Positions 49,044 through 59,261 of a DNA stretch of 64,000 bases are shown here, piece by piece; position 1 is the first letter of the stretch, and each line of letters opens with the position of its first letter. A program made the position numbers and the translations under genes. Source of the DNA: an uncultured Paracoccaceae bacterium (GTDB lineage: Bacteria > Pseudomonadota > Alphaproteobacteria > Rhodobacterales > Rhodobacteraceae). Location of the stretch: the NCBI GenBank assembly GCA_947494675.1, contig CANLVP010000003.1, forward strand, positions 62,001-126,000, in the 5' to 3' direction. The notes under the pieces are model-generated. The model made no database searches, was not told the DNA's origin, and saw nothing but the letters and a program-made list of their open reading frames with translations.

Positions 49044-49046
49044 GGA

Positions 49047-49598
49047 TCAGCGTCCGGCAAATAGCGTCGCGGCGCGGGTCAGCTCATGCACCAATGTGCC
49101 CGCCATTGACCGCATCACCATGATTTCAATGGTGTCCGGCCCGGTGCGCGTCACGCTTGCGGTCATGTGACCTACCAATGTGCGTGCGGTGTGCCCTGTC
49201 TTGAAGGTGCTTTGGCGCAAATCCACAGGCACCAGCCGTGCGAGCACGTCGACGACAACAGGGCCAGAGACGGAAACAACCGCCCAGGCATCAGACTGAT
49301 CCGTCACAGCAGCCTTTCCCGTCAAATCGGGCAGTGCGGGTGCGCGGACATAGAACACCCCCGGCCCGCCCCAAAGTGCATGCATCTCAGCGCCCGAGGT
49401 TGTCCGGTTTGGTTTTGGCAAGACGATGCCGAGGGCTGTTGCCACGGCTTTTTGCTGGCCCTTCAGCGGGGCGACGGACCACATCCGGGCAATGACCACC
49501 TCGGTCAGGGTCAAGCCGCCGGCCTCGCGCGGCAGCATGTCACCGCAGGGCGTTTGAGCAATCAGATTAACCACGCAGGCGCCCTCCTTCTGAATCAA
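49047..49598 (-). CDS. soxG: Sarcosine oxidase gamma subunit; start uncertain, GTG at 49574 possible
   Basis: Position after soxA and SoxG-like sequence ...DQSDAWAVVSVSGPVVVDVLARLVPVDLR. Confidence 0.82.
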   Translation of the reverse strand: MIQKEGACVVNLIAQTPCGDMLPREAGGLTLTEVVIARMWSVAPLKGQQKAVATALGIVLPKPNRTTSGAEMHALWGGPGVFYVRAPALPDLTGKAAVTDQSDAWAVVSVSGPVVVDVLARLVPVDLRQSTFKTGHTARTLVGHMTASVTRTGPDTIEIMVMRSMAGTLVHELTRAATLFAGR

Positions 49599-52470
49599 AC
49601 ATCACGGGATCGCAGACCGTGCAGCGGGTCGTGACGCCCCGGACGTGATCGACCATTTTCACAACCTCGCCGTGTCGCGCCCGCCCGCCCGTCAAGAAGC
49701 CAAGGCCGATGTGACCGTTCAGGCTCGGGGACCAACAGACCGATGTGACGTAGCCTTGATCATTCGCACTGATGGCCTCTGCCCCATCCTCAAAAATGTG
49801 ACCACCACCACTTAGCTTTTCCGCCGGGTCGACGGACATGAGGCCCACCAATTGTTCACGGCTCTCATCGATCAGACCGGGGCGCGCGGCAGCGGTTTGG
49901 CCTATGCAGTCCTTTTTGCGGATGATCATCCGGTCCATGCCAATGTCAAAGGCGGTGGTGCGCCCGTGGATCTCAGCATGGGTGATAAAGCCCTTTTCGA
50001 TCCGGAGGACGTTCAGCGCCTCCATCCCGTATGGGCCGCCGCCCATCGCCTCGGCCTGGGCGTTCAGGATGTTGAACAGCGACGCGCCGTAACGCGCGGG
50101 CACGGCCACCTCGTAGGCGTGCTCGCCCGAGAAGGAGATGCGGAAAATACGCCCCGCAATGCCGCCAATGACGGCCTCGGCGCATCCCATGTAAGGCAGG
50201 GTTTCGTTGTCGATTGGTGTCTCAAGCAGCGTATTCAGCAGATCGCGGGATTTGGGGCCCGCAACGGCAAACTGGGCCCATTGTTCCGTCACGCTGATCA
50301 CTTGCACATCAAGGTCCGGGCGCAGGGCCTGACGCACAAATTCAAGATGTTTCATGACGTTACCAGCCGCAGCTGTTGTGGTTGTCATGACAAATTGCGT
50401 CTCGGAAAGACGCGCGGTGGTGCCGTCGTCCATCACATGGCCGTCTTCGCGCAGCATTAGGCCATAACGTACCTTTCCGACCTTGAGGGTCGAGAATGTG
50501 TTGGCATAAGCAAAGTCCAAAAAGGCAGCCGCATCAGGACCTTGCACGTCGATCTTTCCAAGCGTTGTGACGTCGCAAACCCCAACCGCATTGCGCACCA
50601 TCGCGACTTCGCGATTGCAGCTGTCGAGCCATGTCGCCTCATTCGGTTGCGGGAAGTAGCTAGGGCGATACCACAGCCCCGCTTCGATCATTGGGGCATT
50701 GCGGGCGACGCTGGCGGCATGACTGGTGGTCAGCCGTTTCGGCGCAAAGCCGTGGCCCTGCGCCCCCGCGCCCATTGCCGCGATACTGACGGGAACATAG
50801 GGCGGGCGGAAGGTCGTCGTTCCGGTTTCCGGGATGCCGCGCCCAGTCGCATCCGCCAAAATCGCGAGGGCCGCCACGTTCGAAGATTTGCCCTGATCGG
50901 TCGCCATACCTTGCGTCGTGTAACGCTTCATATGCTCGACCGAGCGGAAGTTTTCCTGCGCGGCGAGCTTGATGTCCTTCACGTGCACGTCGTTCTGAAA
51001 GTCGAGCCATTTGCGGCCTTTCCCTTCGACCGCCCAAAATGGTGTGATGTCATAAGGCGTGTCGTCGCCGTCTGGCACCTGCGCCGGCTCAGCGCCCAAA
51101 AGGGCTGACGCGACGCTCGCGCCTTCGGTCAAACAGGCTGTCGTCGTAAAGCTGCCATTGCAGGCCCCGGCCACCACCATGCCCGGAACGGCATCTGGGG
51201 TCGGCACAAAAGATGAAATGTTTTCAGACCATTGTGGGCGACCGTTCATGTGGCAGGTCAGATGCACCGTGGGGTTCCAGCCGCCGGACATGGCCAGACA
51301 ATCGGTGCGGATCGTGCGCGTGCCGCCTGCGTGTTCAATGGTGATGCTTTCCAGCGCATGCCGACCCGTCGTCGCCACGATCCGGCCCGCGCTATAGCTG
51401 CGCGCATTGCCGTCGTAGTCTACGTTACTGCGCGTATCAATCACTGCGGTGACGTTGACGCCAGCGGCTTCCAGATCGCGGGCGGTGCGATGCGCGTCGT
51501 CGTTATTGCCAAAAACGGCAACGGATTGTCCCGGGGCCACCCCATAGCGGTTGAGATAACTGCGCACAGCGCTCGCCATCATGATGCCGGGGCGGTCGTT
51601 GTTGGGAAAGGCGATGGGGCGTTCCAGCGCACCTGCGCAGAGGATGCTGTGCTTAGCCGCAATGCGCCAGAAACACTCACGCGGGGTATCAGCGCGGGGC
51701 GGCATGTGCTGCCCCACCCGTTCCAGCGCGCCATATGTGCCTTGATCATAGGCGCCGGTCACAGTGGTGCGGGTCATGATGCGCACGTTTTTCATGGCGG
51801 TGAGTTTCGCTGTCACTTCAGCGGCCCAATCAGAGGCGGGCTGGCCGTCGATCACTTCGTCCTCGGACAAAAGCCGCCCGCCAGTGGTCGGATTTTCATC
51901 GGCAAGGATCACGTCGGCCCCCGCCTGTGCGGCCGTCAATGCAGCCATCAGTCCCGCGGGGCCTGCGCCAATCACCAGCACATCGCAAAAGGCAAAGGCC
52001 TTTTCATAATCATCCGCATTTGCCTTGCCGGTCAGCGCACCAAGGCCTGCGGCGCGGCGGATGATCGGCTCATAAACCGTTTCCCAGAACGCCTTGGGCC
52101 ACATGAACGTCTTGTAGTAAAAACCCGCGCCAAGGAATGGCGAAATCAGGTCGTTGACCGCCATCACGTCACGCTTGAGCGAGGGCCAAGCATTTTGGCT
52201 GCGGGCATCGAGGCCGTTATAAATCTCAAGCGTTGTGGCGCGGAGATTGGGGTCGTCGCCCACTGTGACCAAGGCGTTGGGCTCTTCTGATCCGGCCGTC
52301 AGCACGCCGCGCGGGCGGTGGTATTTGAACGAGCGGCCTATCAGATTGACGCCATTTGCCAAAAGCGCAGAGGCGAGCGTGTCGCCTGCAAAACCTTGAT
52401 AAGATTGCCCGTCAAAGCAAAACGTCACCGGACGGCTGCGGTCGATATGGCCTTTGTCCGCAATCCTCAT
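49567..52470 (-). CDS. soxA: Sarcosine oxidase alpha subunit
   Basis: FDGQSYQGFAGDTLASALLANGVNLIGRSFKYHRPRG; LVIGAGPAGLMAALTAAQAGADVILADE; C-terminal GCV-T domain. Confidence 0.96.
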   Translation of the reverse strand: MRIADKGHIDRSRPVTFCFDGQSYQGFAGDTLASALLANGVNLIGRSFKYHRPRGVLTAGSEEPNALVTVGDDPNLRATTLEIYNGLDARSQNAWPSLKRDVMAVNDLISPFLGAGFYYKTFMWPKAFWETVYEPIIRRAAGLGALTGKANADDYEKAFAFCDVLVIGAGPAGLMAALTAAQAGADVILADENPTTGGRLLSEDEVIDGQPASDWAAEVTAKLTAMKNVRIMTRTTVTGAYDQGTYGALERVGQHMPPRADTPRECFWRIAAKHSILCAGALERPIAFPNNDRPGIMMASAVRSYLNRYGVAPGQSVAVFGNNDDAHRTARDLEAAGVNVTAVIDTRSNVDYDGNARSYSAGRIVATTGRHALESITIEHAGGTRTIRTDCLAMSGGWNPTVHLTCHMNGRPQWSENISSFVPTPDAVPGMVVAGACNGSFTTTACLTEGASVASALLGAEPAQVPDGDDTPYDITPFWAVEGKGRKWLDFQNDVHVKDIKLAAQENFRSVEHMKRYTTQGMATDQGKSSNVAALAILADATGRGIPETGTTTFRPPYVPVSIAAMGAGAQGHGFAPKRLTTSHAASVARNAPMIEAGLWYRPSYFPQPNEATWLDSCNREVAMVRNAVGVCDVTTLGKIDVQGPDAAAFLDFAYANTFSTLKVGKVRYGLMLREDGHVMDDGTTARLSETQFVMTTTTAAAGNVMKHLEFVRQALRPDLDVQVISVTEQWAQFAVAGPKSRDLLNTLLETPIDNETLPYMGCAEAVIGGIAGRIFRISFSGEHAYEVAVPARYGASLFNILNAQAEAMGGGPYGMEALNVLRIEKGFITHAEIHGRTTAFDIGMDRMIIRKKDCIGQTAAARPGLIDESREQLVGLMSVDPAEKLSGGGHIFEDGAEAISANDQGYVTSVCWSPSLNGHIGLGFLTGGRARHGEVVKMVDHVRGVTTRCTVCDPVMFDSEGGRLRG

Positions 52471-52727
52471 GACGTCAACTTTGTGACCAGCGTGCTGCCC
52501 GTGATGGCATGGGTGACAGTGTTGCGGTCCACGGCAATCCATGCGCCACAGGGGTCGTGATACCACAGGTCGCGGGTGTCCCCAGCAGGGTTTTCGCGGT
52601 TGTGCAGGTAGTCATCCCAAGCGCCTTCGCCCGCGTCAGGCGCGGGGCGGTTTAGCGCCAAAGCGTCGCCTTGGTAGGTGAATTCGCGTCTGTCGCGTTC
52701 CCCGCAGTGGGGACATGTGATCCGCAT
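52467..52727 (-). CDS. soxD: Sarcosine oxidase delta subunit
   Basis: MRITCPHCGERDRREFTYQGDALALNRP...LWYHDPCGAWIAVDRNTVTH. Confidence 0.95.
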   Translation of the reverse strand: MRITCPHCGERDRREFTYQGDALALNRPAPDAGEGAWDDYLHNRENPAGDTRDLWYHDPCGAWIAVDRNTVTHAITGSTLVTKLTS

Positions 52728-52738
52728 CTTTTCGTCCC

Positions 52739-53992
52739 CTAGTGCAAGTTGTGTTGAGAGCCTGTGCCCTCTTCATCCATCAGACCGCGCCCGGTGCGGA
52801 AGCGGTCCAGACGGTAGCGCGCAGCAGGTGCGTGATGATTGCCGGTGGCCATCAGATGCGCGAAGCTAAAGCCAGAGCCGGGCACCGCTTTGAACCCGCC
52901 GTAGCACCAGCCGCAATCAATAAAGAGCCCTTCGGTGTCGGTCTTGTCGATGATGGGCGAGCCATCAGGCGTCATATCCATGATCCCGCCCCATGACCGC
53001 AGCACTTTGGCTTTGCCGATCATCGGCATCAGGGTCATCGCCGCCTCCATCACATGTTCTTTCATCGGCAGGTTTCCACGGGCGGCGTAAGAGCTGTAGA
53101 AATCCAGATCGCCGCCAAAGACGAGGCCGCCCTTGTCCGATTGGCTGATATAGAAGTGCCCCATGCCAAAGCTGATGACGCCGGGCATAATCGGTTTGAG
53201 GCCTTCGCTGACAAAGGCCTGAAGCACATGGCTTTCGATGGGCAGGCGCATCCCGGCCATTGCGGCCACCTGCCCTGACCGACCGGCGGTCACGATGGCC
53301 ACCTTTTTGGCGCGTATCGCACCGCGCGTGGTTTGCACACCGGTGACCTTGCCGCCTGCAATGTCGATGCCGGTGACTTCGCAGTTCTGGATCAGATCAA
53401 CGCCGCGCTGGTCGGCACCGCGGGCATAGCCCCAGGCGACCGCATCGTGGCGGGCGGTGCCGCCGCGCCGGTGCATCAACCCGCCGTAGATCGGAAAGCG
53501 GATGTTGTCGAAGTCAAGAAAAGGTGCCTCGCGCCGCACGCCCGCCACGTCGAGCAGTTCAGCGTCGTCACCCTGATTGATCATGGCATTGCCCCGCCGG
53601 GCGAAATAGTCGCGCTGGCCGTCGGAATGGCAGAGCATCATCACGCCACGCTGAGACATCATCGTGTTGTAGTTGAGGTCTTGTTCCATACCTTCCCAGA
53701 GCTTGAGAGAATGGGAATAGAACTCCGAATTGCCGGGAAGCATGTAGTTGGCGCGCACGATGGTTGTGTTGCGACCTACGTTGCCGCCGCCAAGATAGCC
53801 CTTTTCCAGCACGGCGACATTGGTGATGCCGTGTTCCTTGGCAAGGTAATAGGCGGTCGAAAGCCCGTGGCCACCGCCGCCGATGATCACCACATCATAT
53901 TCGGCCTTGGGTTCGGGATCGCGCCAGACGGGCTTCCACCCTTTTTGGCCAAAGAGCCCCTCTTTGATGACTTTGAAGCCGGAATAACCCAT
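52739..53992 (-). CDS. soxB: Sarcosine oxidase beta subunit
   Basis: YDVVIIGGGGHGLSTAYYLAKEHGITNVAVLEKGYLGGGNVGRNTTIVRANY. Confidence 0.96.
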   Translation of the reverse strand: MGYSGFKVIKEGLFGQKGWKPVWRDPEPKAEYDVVIIGGGGHGLSTAYYLAKEHGITNVAVLEKGYLGGGNVGRNTTIVRANYMLPGNSEFYSHSLKLWEGMEQDLNYNTMMSQRGVMMLCHSDGQRDYFARRGNAMINQGDDAELLDVAGVRREAPFLDFDNIRFPIYGGLMHRRGGTARHDAVAWGYARGADQRGVDLIQNCEVTGIDIAGGKVTGVQTTRGAIRAKKVAIVTAGRSGQVAAMAGMRLPIESHVLQAFVSEGLKPIMPGVISFGMGHFYISQSDKGGLVFGGDLDFYSSYAARGNLPMKEHVMEAAMTLMPMIGKAKVLRSWGGIMDMTPDGSPIIDKTDTEGLFIDCGWCYGGFKAVPGSGFSFAHLMATGNHHAPAARYRLDRFRTGRGLMDEEGTGSQHNLH

Positions 53993-54094
53993 GCCAGTTC
54001 CCCTTGGTTCGCTATGACCTTAGCAAGTCTGGCGCGGGGGAAAAGCATGATTGCGGCATATCGTGTCGCGGATGGTCGCCTTGGGCGTTGCCCT

Positions 54095-54604
54095 TCAAAG
54101 CATCCGGCGCGGCAGCGGCTTGAGCTTGGTTTTGACCAGTTCGATCAGAGCGGCCCGCACTTGAATGTCTTTGCAGGCAGACAGCGGAATGATCGAGAAT
54201 TGCTGGGCATCGACGATGAGGTAAAGGGTGTCACCGAGGACGGCGTAATGTTTGAAATGGGTCCAGCGCAGATCATTTTCACCTTCGGCAGATGACACAC
54301 CGACGCCTTCCTGTGACAAGCGCGCCGTAATTGGCGCGCCGAATCTCGGGTTTTCGCGGTAGTAGTGCCGCCAGCGCCTGTCCCTGAGGGTGTTCAGCGC
54401 GATGACAGCGATCCCTCCCCCAAGCAAGAGCCAAGGGATGATCCCCGGCACACCTTGCCACAGCATGAAAACCGCCCCTGCGGTGAGCAGCCCACCAGCG
54501 ATGAGATTGCCTTTTGATCCGATGGCGCGATGGGCCCACAGCGCCCGCACGGCCTGCATGAATTGTCGTTCAGAGACTTCATAGGTAAGTTTGTGGGTCT
54601 TCAT
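54095..54604 (-). CDS. YcxB-like membrane protein
   Basis: Two hydrophobic segments, then RLSQEGVGVSSAEGENDLRWTHFKHYAVLGDTLYLIVDAQQFSIIPLSAC. Confidence 0.7.
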   Translation of the reverse strand: MKTHKLTYEVSERQFMQAVRALWAHRAIGSKGNLIAGGLLTAGAVFMLWQGVPGIIPWLLLGGGIAVIALNTLRDRRWRHYYRENPRFGAPITARLSQEGVGVSSAEGENDLRWTHFKHYAVLGDTLYLIVDAQQFSIIPLSACKDIQVRAALIELVKTKLKPLPRRML

Positions 54605-54657
54605 GTGGTTTGACTACCGCCTCACCCGGCGGGCGTCAGCAAGAAAAGCGCAGCGTG

Positions 54658-54750
54658 AAACGGCCCATCGGACCGTTTCTTTTTCGCTTCAATCCGGGGC
54701 TCCGCCCGCTGTAAGCGGAAACGGTCCCCCGGACCGTTTCTTTTTCGCTT
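54658..54750 (+). repeat. Tandem hairpin plus T-tract cassettes at the gdhA 3' end
   Basis: GAAACGGcCCatcGGaCCGTTTCTTTTTCGCTT and GAAACGGTCCcccGGACCGTTTCTTTTTCGCTT; shared direct repeat 54670-54689 and 54731-54750. Confidence 0.8.
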
Positions 54751-56191
54751 ACAGCCCTTTCGCGCGGTAGCTATCGGCAACTTTGCGGATGGAGACCAGA
54801 TAGGCCGCCGTGCGCAGATCGTGCACGTCGTCGCGGCTGTGCCAGACCTCGCGCATGGATTGGTAGGCCGACCGCATCGTGTCATCGAGACCCGAGCGCA
54901 CCAACTCAAGCTCACCCGCGCCGCGCAGATACTTGTCCTTAAAGTTCGGCGTCATGGACCAGCGGTGTTCAAGCATATCGTCGAGCCGCTCAAGCTCTGT
55001 CACGATAAGTTCGTGCCGGGCCTCTTCCGCGCGGCGTTGCATCCGGCCAAAGCGGATATGGCTGAGGTTTTTGACCCACTCAAAGTAGCTGACCGTCACA
55101 CCGCCCGCGTTGGCATACATGTCAGGAATAATGACGCAGCCCTTTTCGCGCAGGATTTCATCGGCGCCCGCGGTCACGGGGCCATTCGCAGCCTCGATGA
55201 TCAGCGGGGCCTTGATACGGTCGGCGTTGCCAAGGTTGATCACACCTTCCAAGGCGGCCGGGATCAGGATGTCGCAGTCCTGCTCCAGCAAGGCCGCACC
55301 GTCCGCCTGGTGGTTGGCATCAGGATAGCCCGCAACGCCGCCATGTTTGACGATCCAATTGCGCACGGCCTCTACATCAATGCCGGCTTCATCATGCAGC
55401 GCACCATCACGTTCGATGATGCCAGTGATCTTGCAGCCGTCCTCTTCGCTGAGGAATTTGGCCGCGTGATAGCCGACGTTGCCAAGGCCCTGCACGATCA
55501 CCCGTTTGCCATCAAGCTTGCCTGACATGCCTGCCGCCGCGATATCCTCGGGGTGGCGGAAGAATTCCTGCAAGGCATATTGCACGCCCCTGCCCGTCGC
55601 CTCTGTCCGGCCCTGAATACCGCCCGCATTCACAGGCTTGCCCGTCACACATGCGGCAGAATTGATGTCGGTGGTATTCATCCGGCGGTATTGGTCGGCG
55701 ATCCATGCCATTTCCCGCTCGCCCGTGCCCATGTCGGGGGCCGGGACGTTCTGAGACGGGTTGATCAGGTCGCGTTTGGCCAATTCATAGGCAAAGCGCC
55801 GGGTGATCTGTTCCATCTCATGTTCTTCATATTCGCGCGGGTCAATGCACAACCCACCTTTGGAACCGCCAAAGGGCGCCTCAACCAAGGCGCATTTATA
55901 GGTCATCAGAGCCGCCAGCGCCTCAACCTCGTCCTGATTGACGCCAAGCGAGAAACGGATGCCCCCCTTGACCGGTTCCATATGTTCGGAGTGGACAGAC
56001 CGATAGCCGGTAAAGGTATGGATATCGCCACGCAAGCGCACACCAAAACGTACCGTATAGGTCGCGTTGCAAACCCTGATCTTGTTCTCAAGCCCCGGGC
56101 TCAGGTCCATGAGCGCGACGGCGCGATTAAACATAATGTCGACGGATTCGCGGAAACTTGGTTCATTTTTGTGGGCTGGTGCGGAGGCCAT
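54749..56191 (-). CDS. gdhA: Glu/Leu/Phe/Val dehydrogenase (glutamate dehydrogenase)
   Basis: MTYKCALVEAPFGGSKGGLCIDPREYEEHEME; NVPAPDMGTGEREMAWIADQYR; VIVQGLGNVGYHAAKFL. Confidence 0.96.
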   Translation of the reverse strand: MASAPAHKNEPSFRESVDIMFNRAVALMDLSPGLENKIRVCNATYTVRFGVRLRGDIHTFTGYRSVHSEHMEPVKGGIRFSLGVNQDEVEALAALMTYKCALVEAPFGGSKGGLCIDPREYEEHEMEQITRRFAYELAKRDLINPSQNVPAPDMGTGEREMAWIADQYRRMNTTDINSAACVTGKPVNAGGIQGRTEATGRGVQYALQEFFRHPEDIAAAGMSGKLDGKRVIVQGLGNVGYHAAKFLSEEDGCKITGIIERDGALHDEAGIDVEAVRNWIVKHGGVAGYPDANHQADGAALLEQDCDILIPAALEGVINLGNADRIKAPLIIEAANGPVTAGADEILREKGCVIIPDMYANAGGVTVSYFEWVKNLSHIRFGRMQRRAEEARHELIVTELERLDDMLEHRWSMTPNFKDKYLRGAGELELVRSGLDDTMRSAYQSMREVWHSRDDVHDLRTAAYLVSIRKVADSYRAKGL

Positions 56192-56542
56192 GCGTCTATC
56201 CTTTGTCATGTATCCAGGACGCGCATCCAAACGCGCCCAAATCCACCGTAACAATGATTCGGTGAATTCGCCCAATTTTTCATCGAATTACGCAGATTTT
56301 GTAAATTTCGCCGGGCCGCCCCATTGATGCACCAAGAAAAACGCCGCCGATTGTCTGCGATGGCCGAACATTATCATCAAATGCGCCGGAATTACCCGCC
56401 GATCTTGGTGCAATCACACCGAATTCGCCCACGTTTCGCCCAAATTCGGACACAGCCAAATGTTCTAACCGGACGTGGCGGAAACCGAATTCAGGCGATT
56501 GTTGTCTGTTTTTGGCGATGCTTTGTAGATGGGAACTGAACG

Positions 56543-58108
56543 ATGATGATGTCAAAACCAAACAACCGTCAGCAACAGCTTCGGACGCTGGTCAAACGAT
56601 TCCGAAACGAAGAAGACGGCAGCGTCATCGTTTTGACGCTGTTCCTTTTGGTCTTGATGTTGATCCTCGGCGGCATGGCCGTTGACTTTATGCGGTTTGA
56701 ATCGCGGCGTGCGTCGCTGCAGGGCTGCATTGATAACGCAGTTCTGGCGGGTGCTGACCTTGACCAAACCGGCACCAACGCAGAGGTGCAGGCCATCGTG
56801 GAAGACTGGGCGGAAGCGAACGGTTGTAAGGACGACCTTGCCGGCGCGCCAGTTGTCACAGGCGATGGCGTTGACTACCGCGAAGTAACCGCAGATGGCG
56901 CTTTGACGCTGGACACATTCTTTTTGCGCCTGATCGGCACCGATGAGATGACGGCTGTTGCCGCCTCGACCGCTGTTGAAGGTGTTGGCAACATTGAAGT
57001 TTCATTGATCCTGGATATCTCGGGTTCGATGCGTGAGGAAATCCCCGGCTCGGGCGGCGTGACCCGGATTGAACGCTTGCGCGAAGCGGCCACAGCATTC
57101 GTCGACGCTTTGCTGATCCCAGAGAATGAAGACAAGATCTCGATCAACCTGATCCCCTACTCCGAGCATGTGAACGCCGGTCCGGAACTCATGGCGCAAT
57201 TCAACGTCGCCCAGACCCACGGCTATTCTCATTGTGTCGAATTCCCCAACTCTGCCTACACGTCGCTGTCGATTGACGACACAGTGGCGCTCGAGCAGGC
57301 ACAGCACTATCAGTTCAACCAAGCCTATGACTTTGACGGCGACGGTATATCGGACAATGCATTTACAAAAGCGCAGTACGACGCCCGTAGAAATTCGCAG
57401 ATCTCAAATGAGTTGAACCAGCCGGTATGCCCACAGCAGGAATACGAGCGTATTGTCCCAATGACGCAGGATGCACAGCTGCTGCGCGACAATATCGCAT
57501 TGTTTCAGCCGCGGTCAGGTACATCGATTTTCCTTGGTCTGAAGTGGGGCCTCGCGCTGCTGGATTCGTCGCTTAATGACGAGTTGCTGGCTTTGCCTGC
57601 GTCCATGCGTGACCCTGCCTTTGCGTCGCGTCCGGCCAGCTATAACGCCAACAACGCGCAACAAGGTGCGACAATCAAATATGTCGTCCTGATGTCTGAC
57701 GGTCAAAACGACAGAAGCTATCGTTTGCTTGATGAATTCTATGACACACCAAGCAAGCGGGCGCATTGGGCGTATGAGACCTATCAGTACTTCTACCGCA
57801 CCGATAAGGGCGCCGAAGATTTCTGGGAATGGCTTGGAGGCTATAACTCGCCGCGTTACGACGCCACGACGGGTGACACGCTGATGGCCAATATGTGCAC
57901 CGAGGCGAAGAAACCTGCGAACAACGTTACGATCTACACGATCGCAATGGGTTCTGACACTAACGCAACCGAAGACGCCCGCGGCAAGCTGGCCCTTTCA
58001 AGCTGCGCATCCGGTCCGAGCTTTTACAAGGAAACCAGCGGCGATGAGCTTGTCGCGATCTTCGAGGCGATTGCCAAGCAGATCACTGACCTGAGGTTGA
58101 CCCAATGA
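56543..58108 (+). CDS. TadG-like pilus/surface protein with VWA domain
   Basis: EEDGSVIVLTLFLLVLMLILGGMAVDFMR class III-like N-terminus; VSLILDISGSMREEIPGS MIDAS motif. Confidence 0.88.
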   Translation: MMMSKPNNRQQQLRTLVKRFRNEEDGSVIVLTLFLLVLMLILGGMAVDFMRFESRRASLQGCIDNAVLAGADLDQTGTNAEVQAIVEDWAEANGCKDDLAGAPVVTGDGVDYREVTADGALTLDTFFLRLIGTDEMTAVAASTAVEGVGNIEVSLILDISGSMREEIPGSGGVTRIERLREAATAFVDALLIPENEDKISINLIPYSEHVNAGPELMAQFNVAQTHGYSHCVEFPNSAYTSLSIDDTVALEQAQHYQFNQAYDFDGDGISDNAFTKAQYDARRNSQISNELNQPVCPQQEYERIVPMTQDAQLLRDNIALFQPRSGTSIFLGLKWGLALLDSSLNDELLALPASMRDPAFASRPASYNANNAQQGATIKYVVLMSDGQNDRSYRLLDEFYDTPSKRAHWAYETYQYFYRTDKGAEDFWEWLGGYNSPRYDATTGDTLMANMCTEAKKPANNVTIYTIAMGSDTNATEDARGKLALSSCASGPSFYKETSGDELVAIFEAIAKQITDLRLTQ

Positions 58109-58653
58109 TCCGTTACGCGAGCAAAATTGCCGACCGCCTGCGCGCCTTCCGCGCAGAGGAAGACGGCTCTGGCACGTTGGAATTCATCCTGATCCTGCCC
58201 TTCTATCTGCTGTTGTTCACATCAGCATATGAAGGCGGCGTGTTGTCGACACGGCACGTCATGCTGGAACGCGGCCTTGACGTCACCGTGCGCGAAGTGC
58301 GCATCGGCTGGCTGGACGATCCTACCAATGAAAATCTGACTGCGCGCATCTGCGAGGTGGCCAGCATCATTCCCAATTGTTCGGACAACATCCGGCTGGA
58401 AATGCTGGTACGTGAGCCGCGCAACTTTGCTGCCATTGGTGATATCGATTGTGTTGACCGCTCTGTGACCAACCAACCTGCCGTTGTGTTCAACAACACC
58501 GGTGACAACAACGAATTGATGATCCTGCGCGCCTGCGTGCTGTTTGATCCCATGCTGCCCACCTCTGGTCTGGGCAAGGCGATCCCAAAGAAAAGTGGCA
58601 GCGCTTATGCGCTTGTTGCCACCTCGTCGTATGTAATGGAGCCATTCCAATGA
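58105..58653 (+). CDS. TadE/TadF-like pilus assembly protein
   Basis: EEDGSGTLEFILILPFYLLLFTSAYEGGVL; 4-nt overlaps on both sides. Confidence 0.88.
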   Translation: MIRYASKIADRLRAFRAEEDGSGTLEFILILPFYLLLFTSAYEGGVLSTRHVMLERGLDVTVREVRIGWLDDPTNENLTARICEVASIIPNCSDNIRLEMLVREPRNFAAIGDIDCVDRSVTNQPAVVFNNTGDNNELMILRACVLFDPMLPTSGLGKAIPKKSGSAYALVATSSYVMEPFQ

Positions 58654-59261
58654 TCCGTAACAATCCACTGACACGGGCGTGGCGCGCATGGCGCAATGAC
58701 GAAGACGGAAGCGTCGCGGTGGAGACACTGCTGATGGTGCCGCTGCTGTCATGGGCGTTTTTGTCAACGCTTGTGTACTTTGACGCCTATCGCACCGAAG
58801 CGATCAGCGAACGCGCAGGCTTGACCATTGCCGACATGCTGAGCCGGGAAACCGGATTGGTCAATCAGGAGTATCTCAACGGTACCGTTGATCTTCTGGA
58901 ATTCTTGACCCTGCACGACAGCAGCCCAGAGTTGCGCGTCACCGTATTCTACAAGCACACCCACTCAAACGGGAACGTTCACCTGCACCGCGCATGGTCG
59001 AAGACGAAGAATTCAACCAAAGACGTTTTGACAACGGCCGATATCCGCGCGATGGAAACCCGTTTGCCGGATCTTGGTGACGAAGAGCGCGCGATCCTGG
59101 TCGAGACCTGGACCGACTATGATCCACCCTATGAGCCGGTGCTGGCATCGTCGCTGAATGCGTTCGAGATGGGGACGTTTACCGTGATTAGCCCGCGCTT
59201 TACCGACTCGCTATGTTGGAACAATGATCCAACAGAAGACCCAACAAAGACGATCTGCTAG
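58650..59261 (+). CDS. TadE/TadF-like pilus assembly protein
   Basis: DEDGSVAVETLLMVPLLSWAFLSTLVYFDAYR. Confidence 0.86.
   Translation: MIRNNPLTRAWRAWRNDEDGSVAVETLLMVPLLSWAFLSTLVYFDAYRTEAISERAGLTIADMLSRETGLVNQEYLNGTVDLLEFLTLHDSSPELRVTVFYKHTHSNGNVHLHRAWSKTKNSTKDVLTTADIRAMETRLPDLGDEERAILVETWTDYDPPYEPVLASSLNAFEMGTFTVISPRFTDSLCWNNDPTEDPTKTIC

Noticed and set aside
51232-52290. 352-aa plus-strand ORF
   Set aside because: Antisense to soxA; no domain recognised.
53333-54295. 320-aa plus-strand ORF
   Set aside because: Antisense to soxB and the YcxB-like gene; shadow ORF.
56251-56542. AT-richer gdhA/TadG spacer with repeated GAATTCGCCCA (56264 and about 56430) as an iteron
   Set aside because: Only two clear copies, no regular spacing, and no matching element elsewhere in the window.
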